DNA of 64,000 bases, from the NCBI GenBank assembly GCA_900541055.1, contig UQHZ01000006.1, forward strand, positions 1 through 64,000, written 5' to 3'. Position 1 is the first letter of the stretch, and each line of letters begins with the position of its first letter. The notes beneath the pieces are model-generated. The model ran no database searches. It had not been told where the DNA came from and saw nothing but the letters and a program-made list of their open reading frames with translations. The DNA is from an uncultured Collinsella sp. (GTDB lineage Bacteria > Actinomycetota > Coriobacteriia > Coriobacteriales > Coriobacteriaceae). Positions 34,935 to 43,839 of the stretch are shown piece by piece. The position numbers and the translations under genes are program-made.

Positions 34935-36023
34935 CTACCTTTCCGTGCAGCTAATGCAGGGGTCGATGGTCAGGATAATCATGGGCACGTTGGCAAGGAG
35001 CACGCCCTGCAGCGCATGCGTCAGACCCGCCAGGTTTTGCGACGTCGGCGTTCGCACGCGAAAACGGTCCAGGTTCTTGGTGCCGCTGCCGCGCACATAG
35101 TAATACGCCTCGCCGCGCGGCTGCTCAATCACAACCTCGCCGCGCGCACCGTCGGCCGGCGTGAGCTTGGTGCGCCCGCCGATACCGTCGTGCGGAATCT
35201 TGCCCACAAGCTCCTTGATAATATCCATGGCCTGCGTGACCTCGGCACAACGCACCTGGCAGCGGGCATAGCAGTCGCCATCGCTAGCAACGATAGGCTC
35301 AAACGCGGCCAGATCAGCATAGGCGCCGTCGCCAAACATGCGCACGTCGTAATCCACGCCCGAGGCGCGACCGAACGGGCCGACCATCGACAGATCCCGC
35401 GCGTCCTTCTTGCTGATCACGCCCACGCCGTGCAGGCGCTCGCCGCAGCTATTGTCGTCCAAAAACGTATGCACCAAGGCCTCGTAGTCAGGACGCATGG
35501 CATCGAGCGTCTGGACAATGCCCGCCAGTTCGGAGTCCTCAATGTCGTGTTTAAGGCCGCCGATCTCGTTAATCGAAAGGATCACGCGGCCGCCGCAGGT
35601 GCTCTCAAAGATCTTAAGAATCTGCTCGCGTAGGGTCCACGAACGATAGAACAGTGCCTCGAAACCAAAGGCATCGGCGAGCAGGCCCAGCCACAGCAGA
35701 TGCGAGTGAATGCGCGAAAGCTCGTGCAGAATGGTGCGGATATACTGCACGCGGCCGGGCACCTCGATGTCGAGCATGCGCTCGCAGGCGCTGGCATAGC
35801 CGCAGCTGTGGCCCACGGCGCAGATGCCGCAGATGCGCTCGGCGATGTAGCCAAACTGGTGCATATCACGCTTTTCGGTGAGCTTCTCGAGTCCGCGGTG
35901 CACAAAGCCGATCTGCGGAATTGCCTCGATGACGCGGTCGTCCTCGATCACCAGGTCCAGATGAAGCGGCTCGGGCAGCACCGGGTGCTGCGGGCCAAAC
36001 GGAATAACGGAGCGATGTGCCAT
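34935..36023 (-). CDS. echE: Ech-type [NiFe] hydrogenase large subunit
   Basis: 362 residues. Both nickel-binding pairs are intact: RICGICAVGH (Cys65, Cys68) and DPCISCTER (Cys356, Cys359). Complex I NuoD lacks these, so this is a real hydrogenase of group 4 rather than a Nuo module. The protein ends three residues after the last Cys, so there is no C-terminal peptide for a maturation protease to remove, as reported for some group 4 enzymes. The ATG follows GGAGGCG. It lies 5 bases after echD. No hyp maturation genes are in the window. Confidence 0.94.
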   Translation of the reverse strand: MAHRSVIPFGPQHPVLPEPLHLDLVIEDDRVIEAIPQIGFVHRGLEKLTEKRDMHQFGYIAERICGICAVGHSCGYASACERMLDIEVPGRVQYIRTILHELSRIHSHLLWLGLLADAFGFEALFYRSWTLREQILKIFESTCGGRVILSINEIGGLKHDIEDSELAGIVQTLDAMRPDYEALVHTFLDDNSCGERLHGVGVISKKDARDLSMVGPFGRASGVDYDVRMFGDGAYADLAAFEPIVASDGDCYARCQVRCAEVTQAMDIIKELVGKIPHDGIGGRTKLTPADGARGEVVIEQPRGEAYYYVRGSGTKNLDRFRVRTPTSQNLAGLTHALQGVLLANVPMIILTIDPCISCTER

Positions 36024-36028
36024 GGGCC

Positions 36029-36748
36029 TTACGCCTCCTTTTTCTGCTTGTCGCGGGCGGCCTTGGCGGCAAGCGCCGCGCGGACCTTGGCCGCTTTCTC
36101 GGGATCCATGGCGGCGAGCTTTGCCTCCATCTCGGCAGCCTTGAGCGCGGCCTTCGCAGCAGTTTCATCGTGCTGAGCATCGGAGCCGGCAGCCGCAGCG
36201 GGCTGAGCGACGGCAGCGCCCGCAGCATCGCCAGCGCCCGCAGTGCCCTCCCCCGCAGCGGCCGTGGCAGTAGCAGCCTTCTCGGCCGCGGCCTTGCGCG
36301 CCTTGGCCTCGGCAGCGGCACGGACCTTCATGGCTTTCTCGCGCGCGGCCTTCACCTCGGGCGTGATAACGCTCATGGGCTCGGCAGTCGAGACCTGGTA
36401 GAAAAAGCCCTTAAAGTCAATCTGCATATCGGTGATGGCAAGACCAAACAGGTCGTGCGCTTCGTTTTCAAACGGGAATACTGCCGGATAGTACGAGCTG
36501 ATGGACGGAATCTCCTGGTACTGATTAATTCCCTCAACCACCAGGTTCTCGATCGCATAGCTGCCGTCCTGCGCAATCTGCTCCTGAGCAACACGAACGT
36601 TGATAAACGTATAGACCAGGCGATACGTGCCGTCGTCGACGTTGCGCTCGGCGTGCATTTGCACAAAGCGCGCGCCGACGCCCTTGAGCGCCTGGACATG
36701 CGACAGGAGCTCGTCGATCCCGACGGTGGTATAGATAGCCTTTTGCAT
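36029..36748 (-). CDS. echD: Ech hydrogenase 30-kDa (NuoC-like) subunit with Ala/Lys-rich tail
   Basis: 239 residues. The first ~130 form the NuoC/HycE-N domain, with the signature FPFENEAHDLFGLAI (canonical ...E..DL.G...). From about 135 to the end is a low-complexity Ala/Glu/Lys segment (KARKAAAEKAATATAAAG...), predicted helical or disordered, not seen in usual EchD. The tail could bind partner subunits or be an expansion. Start and stop overlap neighbours closely: ATG at 36746-36748 overlaps the echC stop. Confidence 0.9.
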   Translation of the reverse strand: MQKAIYTTVGIDELLSHVQALKGVGARFVQMHAERNVDDGTYRLVYTFINVRVAQEQIAQDGSYAIENLVVEGINQYQEIPSISSYYPAVFPFENEAHDLFGLAITDMQIDFKGFFYQVSTAEPMSVITPEVKAAREKAMKVRAAAEAKARKAAAEKAATATAAAGEGTAGAGDAAGAAVAQPAAAAGSDAQHDETAAKAALKAAEMEAKLAAMDPEKAAKVRAALAAKAARDKQKKEA

Positions 36749-37347
36749 TACTCGGCCTCCTTTGCAGCGGCGGGCGCGGCGGACCTGGTGGACACGTTGG
36801 CCTCGACACCGTCACCGGCACCATCAGCCCCGGCCCCCGCAGCCACAAACCCGTCCTCGCCCAGCTCAACGCCACCGTCCCAGGTTGCGGCACCGCCCAC
36901 GGTGAGCGGATCGCCACCGTCGCGCATCACGGCCTCTTTCTGGTCCAGGATGCCGCACGCCTCCACGATGGCATCGATCACGGTCTCGGGGCGAATGGCG
37001 CACCCGGGCGCGTACACATCCACGGGAATCGCGCGGTCCACGCCGCCGATCACGTTGTAGGCATCGCGGAACACGCCGCCCGAACACGCGCAGATGCCGC
37101 AGGCCACCACGCACTTGGGCTCGAGCATCTGGTTGTAGATCTGGCGCACGACGGGCAGGTTCTGGGCATTGACCGACCCCGTCACCAAAAAGATATCCGC
37201 ATGCTTGGGGTTGCCGGTGTTGACCACGCCAAAGCGCTCCGCATCGAACAGCGGCGTGAGCGAGGCCAGCACCTCGATATCGCATCCGTTGCAGCTCGAA
37301 CCGTCGTAATGAATAACCCACGGCGAGCGCGACATTTTATGATCCAT
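36748..37347 (-). CDS. echC: Ech hydrogenase small subunit (NuoB-like)
   Basis: 199 residues. It carries the proximal [4Fe-4S] cluster: SSCNGCDIE (Cys19, Cys22), CGICACSGGVF and APGCAIRPE supply the four cysteines. No Tat signal, as expected for group 4 enzymes that face the cytoplasm. The last ~45 residues are a Gly/Ala-rich extension. The ATG at 37345-37347 follows AGGAGG by eight bases. It lies 12 bases after the fused membrane subunit. Confidence 0.94.
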   Translation of the reverse strand: MDHKMSRSPWVIHYDGSSCNGCDIEVLASLTPLFDAERFGVVNTGNPKHADIFLVTGSVNAQNLPVVRQIYNQMLEPKCVVACGICACSGGVFRDAYNVIGGVDRAIPVDVYAPGCAIRPETVIDAIVEACGILDQKEAVMRDGGDPLTVGGAATWDGGVELGEDGFVAAGAGADGAGDGVEANVSTRSAAPAAAKEAE

Positions 37348-37359
37348 GGATGCCGCCTC

Positions 37360-40242
37360 CTAAATAAACACGTCGACGAGGATGGGCATAAGGTTGAGCA
37401 GGCCAAACACCAGCGCCACGCCCCATCCGAGCCTAAAGCAGCTGCGCCAGGTGCTGCGTGCGAAGGTGTTGTCGATCAGGACCTCGACAAAATACGTCGC
37501 GGCCATCACGACCAGGGCTACAACCCAGCTCACGGGGTTGTCCCAAACAAAGAACATGCCCACCCACATCAAAAACAGCACGGTCTCGCACCAGTGCATA
37601 AGGGTCATCTTGGCCAGCGTGCCGCCGCTCATCTCGGTGGCGACGCCCTGGACGATCTCCTGATGCGCGTGATGCGAGTACGAAAGGTCAAACGGCGACT
37701 TGCGCAGCTTGATGGTGAGCACCGCGAGCAGCGCGAGGAAAATGGGCGCGCTGTACACGATGATGGGGGCCGACTGCCCCGTCACGGCGATGGAATCGAA
37801 GCTGTCGGTGGCAAGGTACAGGCCCACGCTCATCAGCAAAACGGCGGGCTCGTAACTCATGACCTGCAGCAGCTCACGGTCGGCGCCGACCTGGGCAAAC
37901 GGGCTTTGCGTCGAGGCGGACGCCAACACCACAAAGATCGCAGCGAGGGTCACCATAAAAGCGCACAACAGCGTGTTGGAACCCGACACAAAGATGCCGC
38001 CGCCCACCACGGTAAAGATGAGCGCGCACGCCATGTAGGTATCGTCCATGGTGTTTACGCTGGCGGGGGCCTTGCGCAGCAGCTTGGCCACATCGTAGAA
38101 AGGCTGGAGCAGGCGCGGGCCCACGCGGCCCTGCATGCGGGCCGAAAGTTTGCGGTCAACGCCGTCGATCAGGCCGCCCACAAGCGGCGCCAGTAAGGCA
38201 AATGCCACGGTGCCAATAAAAATGCCCACGACGCCCGAACCTTCAAAATACTTGCCGCGCAGCACCGAGGGCGCACTCATGGCAAGTCGCTCGGGCCCAA
38301 TCCACGCGCAACACAGCAGCGCAAACAAGATAATGCTGCAGCACACGACGCTACCCGCGGGGCCAATACGCTTCTCGCCAAGGGCGTCCTCCGAGTACCA
38401 ATTGCGCTTTTCGGCCTTCACCTCGTGTCCCATCGAGCCGCGGAAATGGCGATATTTGTCGGTCCCCACGCCCGAAAGGTACACGTTGACGTGCGGTTTG
38501 TTGCTCACGCGGAATGAAGTCAGCAGCACCACGGCGATAAACGCCACGATAACCACCATCAGGTACATGGCGTCCTTGCCAATAACGTACGGCACGCGGC
38601 CAAACACCATGGCCAAGTAAGGCGACACCAGACCGCTCGAGATAACCGGGAACGCCACGCAGCACAGAATCAGCAGCGCGGCGATGGTGTTGAGGGCCAT
38701 CCATTCGGTCTTATGGACATTGACCTCAACGTTTTGAGCCGTGGGGTCGACACCCGAAAGCTTGGCAAGCCACTTGCCCCAGAAGAAGAACGTCGCGGCC
38801 GAGCCAAAGGCAAGCACCATGATCATGAGCACGTTGCCGGTCTGCGCAAACGCCACCAGGGCGCCCCACTTGGACACGAGCATGCCAAACGGCGCCACAA
38901 ACATGCCCATGATGCCCAGCATCATCAGACGCGTCAGGTGCGGCATGCGGCTGAACATACCGTCCATGTCCTCGATATTGCGGCTGCCGATATGATGCTC
39001 GGCCGTGCCCACGCACAGGAACAGCAGCGACTTGGCCACCGTGTGGAACAGGATCAGGAAGATGGCCGCCCATACGGCCTCGGGCGCGCCAACACCCAAA
39101 CAGGCACTGATGAGGCCCAAGTTGGAAATGGTGGAGTACGCGAGCACGCGTTTGGCGTTGCTCTGCGAGATGGCCATGAGGGCGGCGAGCAAAAACGTGA
39201 TGGCGCCCACGCTCGTGACCATAAAGCCGGTCACGGGATAGATGGCATAGAGCGGGCTCAGCTTGACCATCAGGAACACGCCGGCCTTGACCATGGTTGA
39301 CGAGTGCAGCAGGGCGCTCGTGGGCGTGGGGGCGACCATGGCGCCGAGCAGCCAAGTGTGGAACGGCATCTGTGCGGCCTTGGTGAGTGCGGCGAGCGAC
39401 AACAGGATGACCGGCATCACCAGCAGCGCGGACTGCGCGGTTCCGGCGCCGGCAAGATCGATCATGCCCGAGATGGTCAGTGGCATGCCGTTAACGTGCA
39501 GGTACATGAGTCCGGCTAAAAACGCGATGCCGCCCAGCATATTGAGGATGATCTGGGTAAAGGCGTTTTTAATGGCCTCGGGCGTGCGCGTGTAGCCAAT
39601 CATGAGGAACGAGCACACGGTGGTGATTTCCCAGCCGCAGAACAGCCACTCAAGATTGTCGCTCGTCACGATGACGAACATGGCCGAGAGGAACAGGAAC
39701 ATGAGCGCCAGGAACTGCGGGCGACGGTCGGGCGCGGTCTGCCCGCGCAATGCGGCCTCGTGCTCGTCATGGGCCTGGAAGTCCTTCATATAACCCAGGG
39801 CATACACGCAGATTAGGCTGCCGACGATGCCGACGGCGAGGACCATAATCACGCTCATGTAGTCCAGGTAGAGCGGCGTCGCCGTGACGGCTTCGGCCGC
39901 GGGCAGCGTCATGGCCGCAAAGACAACCGAACCCACCAGCTGCACCACGCCGAGCACCGTGGTGAGCGCGTTCCTATATTTATACGCGTTGTACAGGATG
40001 ACGGCGCACAGGATGACATCGATGGCGGAGCTGATGATCGAGAGCACATGCGAGGTGCCGGAGGCAACCTCAAAGTTCTGCGGGCCCGCGCCAAAAAACA
40101 TGACGGCGACTACAACTGTCACCGCCATAATGATGCCGGAACCTATGAGCCCCACCGCATCGCGGGCGCGGTCACCGCGCGCGAGCAGCATGCCCAGCGC
40201 CGGTACCAGCGGAAACAGGGTAAGGAAATACAGTAGCGTCAT
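37360..40242 (-). CDS. Fused Ech membrane subunit: antiporter-like EchA + NuoH-like EchB
   Basis: 960 residues in one open frame. Residues ~1-600 are a NuoL/MrpA-type proton-pumping module with about sixteen helices; motifs WEITTVCSFLMIGYTRTPEA, LSLAALTKAAQMPFHTWL and VAPTPTSALLHSSTMVKAG carry the conserved Glu, Lys and His. A hydrophilic linker (~600-640, KAEKRNWYSEDALGEKR) leads to a NuoH/HycD-like module (~640-960) with KLSARMQGRVGPRLLQPFYDVAKLL and SFAQVGADRELLQVMSYEPAVLL-like text. In known ech operons these are separate genes echA and echB in this order. A good GGGGGAG precedes the ATG. It is first in the operon. Confidence 0.9.
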   Translation of the reverse strand: MTLLYFLTLFPLVPALGMLLARGDRARDAVGLIGSGIIMAVTVVVAVMFFGAGPQNFEVASGTSHVLSIISSAIDVILCAVILYNAYKYRNALTTVLGVVQLVGSVVFAAMTLPAAEAVTATPLYLDYMSVIMVLAVGIVGSLICVYALGYMKDFQAHDEHEAALRGQTAPDRRPQFLALMFLFLSAMFVIVTSDNLEWLFCGWEITTVCSFLMIGYTRTPEAIKNAFTQIILNMLGGIAFLAGLMYLHVNGMPLTISGMIDLAGAGTAQSALLVMPVILLSLAALTKAAQMPFHTWLLGAMVAPTPTSALLHSSTMVKAGVFLMVKLSPLYAIYPVTGFMVTSVGAITFLLAALMAISQSNAKRVLAYSTISNLGLISACLGVGAPEAVWAAIFLILFHTVAKSLLFLCVGTAEHHIGSRNIEDMDGMFSRMPHLTRLMMLGIMGMFVAPFGMLVSKWGALVAFAQTGNVLMIMVLAFGSAATFFFWGKWLAKLSGVDPTAQNVEVNVHKTEWMALNTIAALLILCCVAFPVISSGLVSPYLAMVFGRVPYVIGKDAMYLMVVIVAFIAVVLLTSFRVSNKPHVNVYLSGVGTDKYRHFRGSMGHEVKAEKRNWYSEDALGEKRIGPAGSVVCCSIILFALLCCAWIGPERLAMSAPSVLRGKYFEGSGVVGIFIGTVAFALLAPLVGGLIDGVDRKLSARMQGRVGPRLLQPFYDVAKLLRKAPASVNTMDDTYMACALIFTVVGGGIFVSGSNTLLCAFMVTLAAIFVVLASASTQSPFAQVGADRELLQVMSYEPAVLLMSVGLYLATDSFDSIAVTGQSAPIIVYSAPIFLALLAVLTIKLRKSPFDLSYSHHAHQEIVQGVATEMSGGTLAKMTLMHWCETVLFLMWVGMFFVWDNPVSWVVALVVMAATYFVEVLIDNTFARSTWRSCFRLGWGVALVFGLLNLMPILVDVFI

Positions 40243-40387
40243 ACCATCACTCCCCCATGCAAAAACGCTGCAATTGTTTAACGTTATAGCTCAATTGAGG
40301 AGTAGCGGCGGCGGGTTTTCGGTCAACTGGGGAGTTTTGTACGTGCGGGGTAAGGAGTCTGTCCGCATTGGAGCAGAGGGGCGGCAA

Positions 40388-40411
40388 GAAAAATGCGCCC
40401 CTGTGGGCGCA
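40388..40411 (-). terminator. Intrinsic terminator of the orphan HTH gene
   Basis: On the minus strand TGCGCCC, ACAG-like loop, GGGCGCA, then TTTTTC, 13 bases after the stop at 40424. Confidence 0.85.
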
Positions 40412-40423
40412 CCATCCCGTTCG

Positions 40424-40819
40424 CTATTCCGCCTTTTTAACGCGCGGCTTGCGGCCGCGCGGCTTATCGACCAGCGCGGACTCACCGCTCTCGCGATACT
40501 GGCGGCACCAAGCCTTGACTGAAGACTCGCTGGGAATCTTGTGCTTGATCATAGCCTCGCGAACCGTCAGGCCGTTTTCCAAACGGTCCTTAACCACGGC
40601 GAGCTTTACGTCGTACGAATAGGTGTGATGACGAGCGCCCGCATTGAGCACGGCATCGGCACCGCCCACGGCATATGCGCGGGCCCACTGACGAGCCGTG
40701 GCCTGGGGAATGCCAAGCTTTGCGGCGAGGGCGCGGTGACCGACCCCCTCTTGGAGGATCTCGACGGCGCGCTGCCTAACCTCGGGCGCATACGTGCGAG
40801 TCCTAGTTGCTTCCGACAT
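40424..40819 (-). CDS. Orphan IS3/IS150 OrfA-like helix-turn-helix protein
   Basis: About 131 residues with two winged HTH repeats: APEVRQRAVEILQEGVGHRALAA...QWARAYAVGG (about 9-50) and YDVKLAVVKDRLENGLTVREAMI...AWCRQYRESGESAL (about 65-115), ending in a basic tail. This is the pattern of the OrfA DNA-binding half of IS150-type transposases. The usual leucine-zipper end and the OrfB catalytic frame are missing, and I find no inverted repeats flanking it. It may be an IS remnant or a domesticated regulator. It has its own terminator. Its upstream region is the most AT-rich stretch in the window. Confidence 0.75.
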   Translation of the reverse strand: MSEATRTRTYAPEVRQRAVEILQEGVGHRALAAKLGIPQATARQWARAYAVGGADAVLNAGARHHTYSYDVKLAVVKDRLENGLTVREAMIKHKIPSESSVKAWCRQYRESGESALVDKPRGRKPRVKKAE

Positions 40820-41154
40820 ACCTGCCACTTCTTAGCCTTAACCGTTAATCTGCTTTCTTACGCGCAAGTTAGATAGTAGCATTTTACTGTTTGCTCAAAG
40901 CAGTTAATTAAAATAGACGCGGCGTTATCTGGGCATTTGGCACCAAATTACGACATTTCTTTATCGATTATTTACGCTGGTAGCTGACTCGCAGCTAATC
41001 GTCATTCGCTTGTCAACAAAATTGGCATCTCTTTATGTCCTTTGGTATAGAGGATATAGTTATTAACCCCTCCCCCAATAATTTTGAGTGATCTGCAAGG
41101 CAGTAGACGTCCTCACTCCTCATGATTACCGCGCATTGCCATCCACCGGAGCAA
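40820..41154. other. AT-rich gene-free stretch
   Basis: Clearly lower GC than the surroundings (for example 40860-41090), with runs such as AGTTAATTAAAATAG and AATAATTTTGAG. No credible reading frame. May hold the promoter of the OrfA-like gene or be acquired DNA. Confidence 0.5.
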
Positions 41155-41193
41155 AACAAAAAGGGCGGGACCTGCTGCGCTTGCAGGCCCCGC
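41155..41193 (-). terminator. Intrinsic terminator of the flavin oxidoreductase gene
   Basis: GCGGGGCCTGC and GCAGGTCCCGC (minus strand) pair with one G-U, followed by CCTTTTTG. About 75 bases after the stop at 41269. Confidence 0.85.
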
Positions 41194-41268
41194 ACCGATT
41201 GACACCCGACGGGACACAGCCGGGCGAAACGGATCCGTGCTACCGTCCCGCCTGGCCGCGATGCTCAA

Positions 41269-43299
41269 CTACAGCTCGTTAGCCGCGTGATACGCCGTGC
41301 GAATGGCGTTCGCAATGTCGGCGGTGCGCTCGCCCGAGCAGTCGCCCACGCAGGTCACGGGCACCGTCACGCCATCCAGGTCAAACGCGTTGGCCTTGGA
41401 GCCCACGGCCATCACCACGTAATCGCAAGCGATCTTCACCGGTTCCTCGGTGCCGTCCTCGGTGGTGCGAATGGCCTCCACGCCCTCGTCGGTAATGGCG
41501 GTCAGGCGGGTCTTCACGTGCTGCTCCACGTTGTGCTCTGCAAAGTCGCTCATAATCAGCGGCAGAATGGTCTCGGACTCGCCCGCGGCAATCTTGTCGA
41601 GCATCTCCACAATCGCCACCTCGCAGCCGTGCTGCAGCAGATACTCGGCAGTCTCGGTGCCCACCAGGCCACCGCCAATGACGACGACGCGGCCCGTGAG
41701 CTCCGCCTTGCCGGCCAGCACGTCCCAGCTCGAGACGACCTTCTCCGAGTCGGCGCCCGGAACGGGGATGACCACGTCGTGCGCGCCCACGGCCACAATC
41801 GCGGCGTCGGCGGCGTTGAGGTCCTCAGCGGTAGCGGCATGACTGAGCTCCACCTTCACGCCCAGGCCAGGCAGAATCTTCTCGTAGTACTCGACCGAGC
41901 GCATAATCTCGTCCTTGCGCGGAGGCGCAGCCGCCAGCACAATCTGGCCGCCCAGATGATCGCTCGCCTCGTAGACGGTCACGTCGTAGCCGCGCTTGGC
42001 CGCCACGCGCGCGGCCTCCAGGCCGGCGATGCCGCCGCCCACCACGGCGATCTTCTTGTCGCCCTCGCCCGGCTTGATGGCGATGGTCGCCTCGTCGCCG
42101 TTCTCGGCATTGAGCACGCACGAAATGTACTTGCGGTTTTGAATCGCATCGACGCAACCCTTGTTGCAGTTGAGGCACTCGCGGATGGGCTCACCCGTGG
42201 CGGCCTTCAGCGCAATGTCGGGGTCGCACATGAGCGAGCGGCCATAGGCGATGATGTCGGCGGCGCCGTCTTCCAGAATCTTCTCGCCGGCCTCGACCGA
42301 AACCACGCGGCCCACGGTTGCCACCGGCACGGAGACCAGGGCCTTGACGCGCTCGGCCACGGGCAGCGTCCAGTTGTAGGGCATGGCGCCCATGGGCGGA
42401 ATGGTGTCGCCCATGTTGCCGGTGTGGTTGGCCTGTGCGACCTGGATCATATCGATGCCCGCGCCCTCGAGCAGCTTGGCGAACTCGCAGGCCTCGTCGG
42501 GCTGCAGGCCGCCCTTGCCGCGCGGCGTGCCGTCGGGGTTCTCCATGATCACGGGGAGCTTGTACTCCACCATCAGCTGCGGCGCGGCTTCCTTAATGGC
42601 AGCGACGACCTCCAGCGCGTAGCGAACGCGGTTCTCGAACGAGCCGCCGTACTCGTCGGTGCGCTGGTTGAGGATGGCCGAGCACAGCGAACCTACCAGG
42701 CGGTCGCCGTGGACCTCGATGGCATCGATCCCGGCCTGCTGCGCGCGAGCGGCCGAGGCGGCGATAGCCTCCTTGATCTGGGTGAGCTGCTCCACACTCG
42801 CCTCGTTCACAAAGTGCTGCATGTCGTGGTGCAGCTTGGCGTAGGCCTGGTTGCGGATCTCGTTGGACTCGGCCATCTTGGCGGCAAAGGTCTCCTCGTC
42901 GCCGGCGGCCTTGGCCTCCTGCGCGGCCTTGGCGGCGGCCATGGATCCCATGACCATGCGGCCGACACCGGGCACGTCGTACTCGGGGTGGAACAGCTGC
43001 AGCGCGACCTTGGCGCCGTGCTTGTGGACGGCATCGGCCAGGGCCTTAAACGTGGGGATTTGGGCGTCGGTCGCCAGCTTGGGCGTGGGGCTTGCGGTCA
43101 TGACGGGAGCAACGTCGCCGATGACGATGTAACTCACGCCGCCACGGGCCAAGCGCTCGTAAAAAGCCAGGCTGCGCTCGCCAATGGAGCCGTCACGCTC
43201 CTCGTAGCCGGTGGTCAGCGGCGGAAACATAATGCGGTTTTTGAGCTCAAGGGGGCCAACCGTAATGGGCTGAAGCAGCTTGGATGCAGGTGCGGTCAT
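41269..43299 (-). CDS. Old-yellow-enzyme family NADH:flavin oxidoreductase / enoate reductase-like
   Basis: About 676 residues. N-terminal FMN-binding TIM barrel (about 1-370; LKNRIMFPPLTTGYEERDG, GIDAIEVHGDRLVGSL). A [4Fe-4S] motif CLNCNKGCVDAIQNRKYISC follows at about 380. Then come an FAD domain (KKIAVVGGGIAGLEAARVAA) and an NAD domain (GRVVVIGGGLVGTETAEYL). This is the 2,4-dienoyl-CoA reductase / enoate reductase / bile-acid BaiCD-H architecture. It reduces an activated C=C bond using NAD(P)H; the substrate is unknown. The ATG at 43297-43299 has GAGAGGA at good spacing; an ATG two codons earlier lies on top of it. Single gene with its own terminator. Confidence 0.93.
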   Translation of the reverse strand: MTAPASKLLQPITVGPLELKNRIMFPPLTTGYEERDGSIGERSLAFYERLARGGVSYIVIGDVAPVMTASPTPKLATDAQIPTFKALADAVHKHGAKVALQLFHPEYDVPGVGRMVMGSMAAAKAAQEAKAAGDEETFAAKMAESNEIRNQAYAKLHHDMQHFVNEASVEQLTQIKEAIAASAARAQQAGIDAIEVHGDRLVGSLCSAILNQRTDEYGGSFENRVRYALEVVAAIKEAAPQLMVEYKLPVIMENPDGTPRGKGGLQPDEACEFAKLLEGAGIDMIQVAQANHTGNMGDTIPPMGAMPYNWTLPVAERVKALVSVPVATVGRVVSVEAGEKILEDGAADIIAYGRSLMCDPDIALKAATGEPIRECLNCNKGCVDAIQNRKYISCVLNAENGDEATIAIKPGEGDKKIAVVGGGIAGLEAARVAAKRGYDVTVYEASDHLGGQIVLAAAPPRKDEIMRSVEYYEKILPGLGVKVELSHAATAEDLNAADAAIVAVGAHDVVIPVPGADSEKVVSSWDVLAGKAELTGRVVVIGGGLVGTETAEYLLQHGCEVAIVEMLDKIAAGESETILPLIMSDFAEHNVEQHVKTRLTAITDEGVEAIRTTEDGTEEPVKIACDYVVMAVGSKANAFDLDGVTVPVTCVGDCSGERTADIANAIRTAYHAANEL

Positions 43300-43453
43300 G
43301 GACATTCCTCTCTTGTAGGCGCGGCGGCGATGTTGCCGCGTAGTTGTCTAGAGGATATGGCATGGAGGCACAGCAGCACAACGGAAATCGGCGAATATCA
43401 GGTGGCGGCAGGTGGATGGGGCAGAGCGGCCCGTCGGTTTGCCCGCCGGTTTG

Positions 43454-43750
43454 TCTCAATCTGTAACAGTTACGCGACAAAACCGGGTCTTACTGTTACA
43501 GATCGAGATATTCCCCTCGACCCAACCTCAACAATCTCAATCTGTAACAGCTAGGCCCACTTTTGACCCCTACCTGTTACAGATCGAGACAAACCAAACC
43601 CGCCTGCTAGAAAATCTCAATCTGTAACAACAACTCGGCAAAATCCGTCCCTCGTGTTACAGATTTAGACAAACACGACCCAACCCACCGGTATATCTCG
43701 ATCTGTAACACCTAGCCGCCCAAATCGGGTCTAGATGTTACAGACCGAGA
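43454..43750. repeat. Alternating inverted 15-bp repeat array, locus 2 (eight 15-mers)
   Basis: Four 55-bp units: 43454-43508, 43535-43589, 43615-43669, 43696-43750. Each is 15-mer (TCTCRATCTGTAACA) + 25 bp + reverse-complement 15-mer (TGTTACAGATCGAGA, variant in the last two). Spacers between units are 26, 25 and 26 bp. The 15-mers start every 40-41 bp (43454, 43494, 43535, 43575, 43615, 43655, 43696, 43736) and alternate in orientation. Middles and spacers are not alike in sequence. It fills most of the 540-base gap between the oxidoreductase and the tRNA. Confidence 0.95.
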
Positions 43751-43800
43751 TTTTGTTTGAGAGACCGAGAATTGGACCGAAAACACGGTCCCGAAATAAC

Positions 43801-43830
43801 AAAAAAGCTCGCCGGCTAGGCCGACGAGCT
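43801..43830 (-). terminator. Intrinsic terminator of the initiator tRNA gene
   Basis: AGCTCGTCGGC, CTA loop, GCCGGCGAGCT, then T6 on the minus strand, 10 bases after the tRNA 3' end. Confidence 0.92.
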
Positions 43831-43839
43831 GCAAGTTCT

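Noticed and set aside
34586..40242. A partial respiratory complex I
   Set aside because: The large subunit keeps both Ni-binding CxxC pairs, which NuoD lacks, and the operon order is that of ech.
34586..40242. Formate hydrogenlyase (hydrogenase 3/4)
   Set aside because: No formate dehydrogenase, HycA or HycI gene is present. The subunit set is the minimal Ech one.
43454..43750. CRISPR array
   Set aside because: Repeats are only 15 bp and alternate in orientation. CRISPR repeats are direct. No cas gene is in the window.
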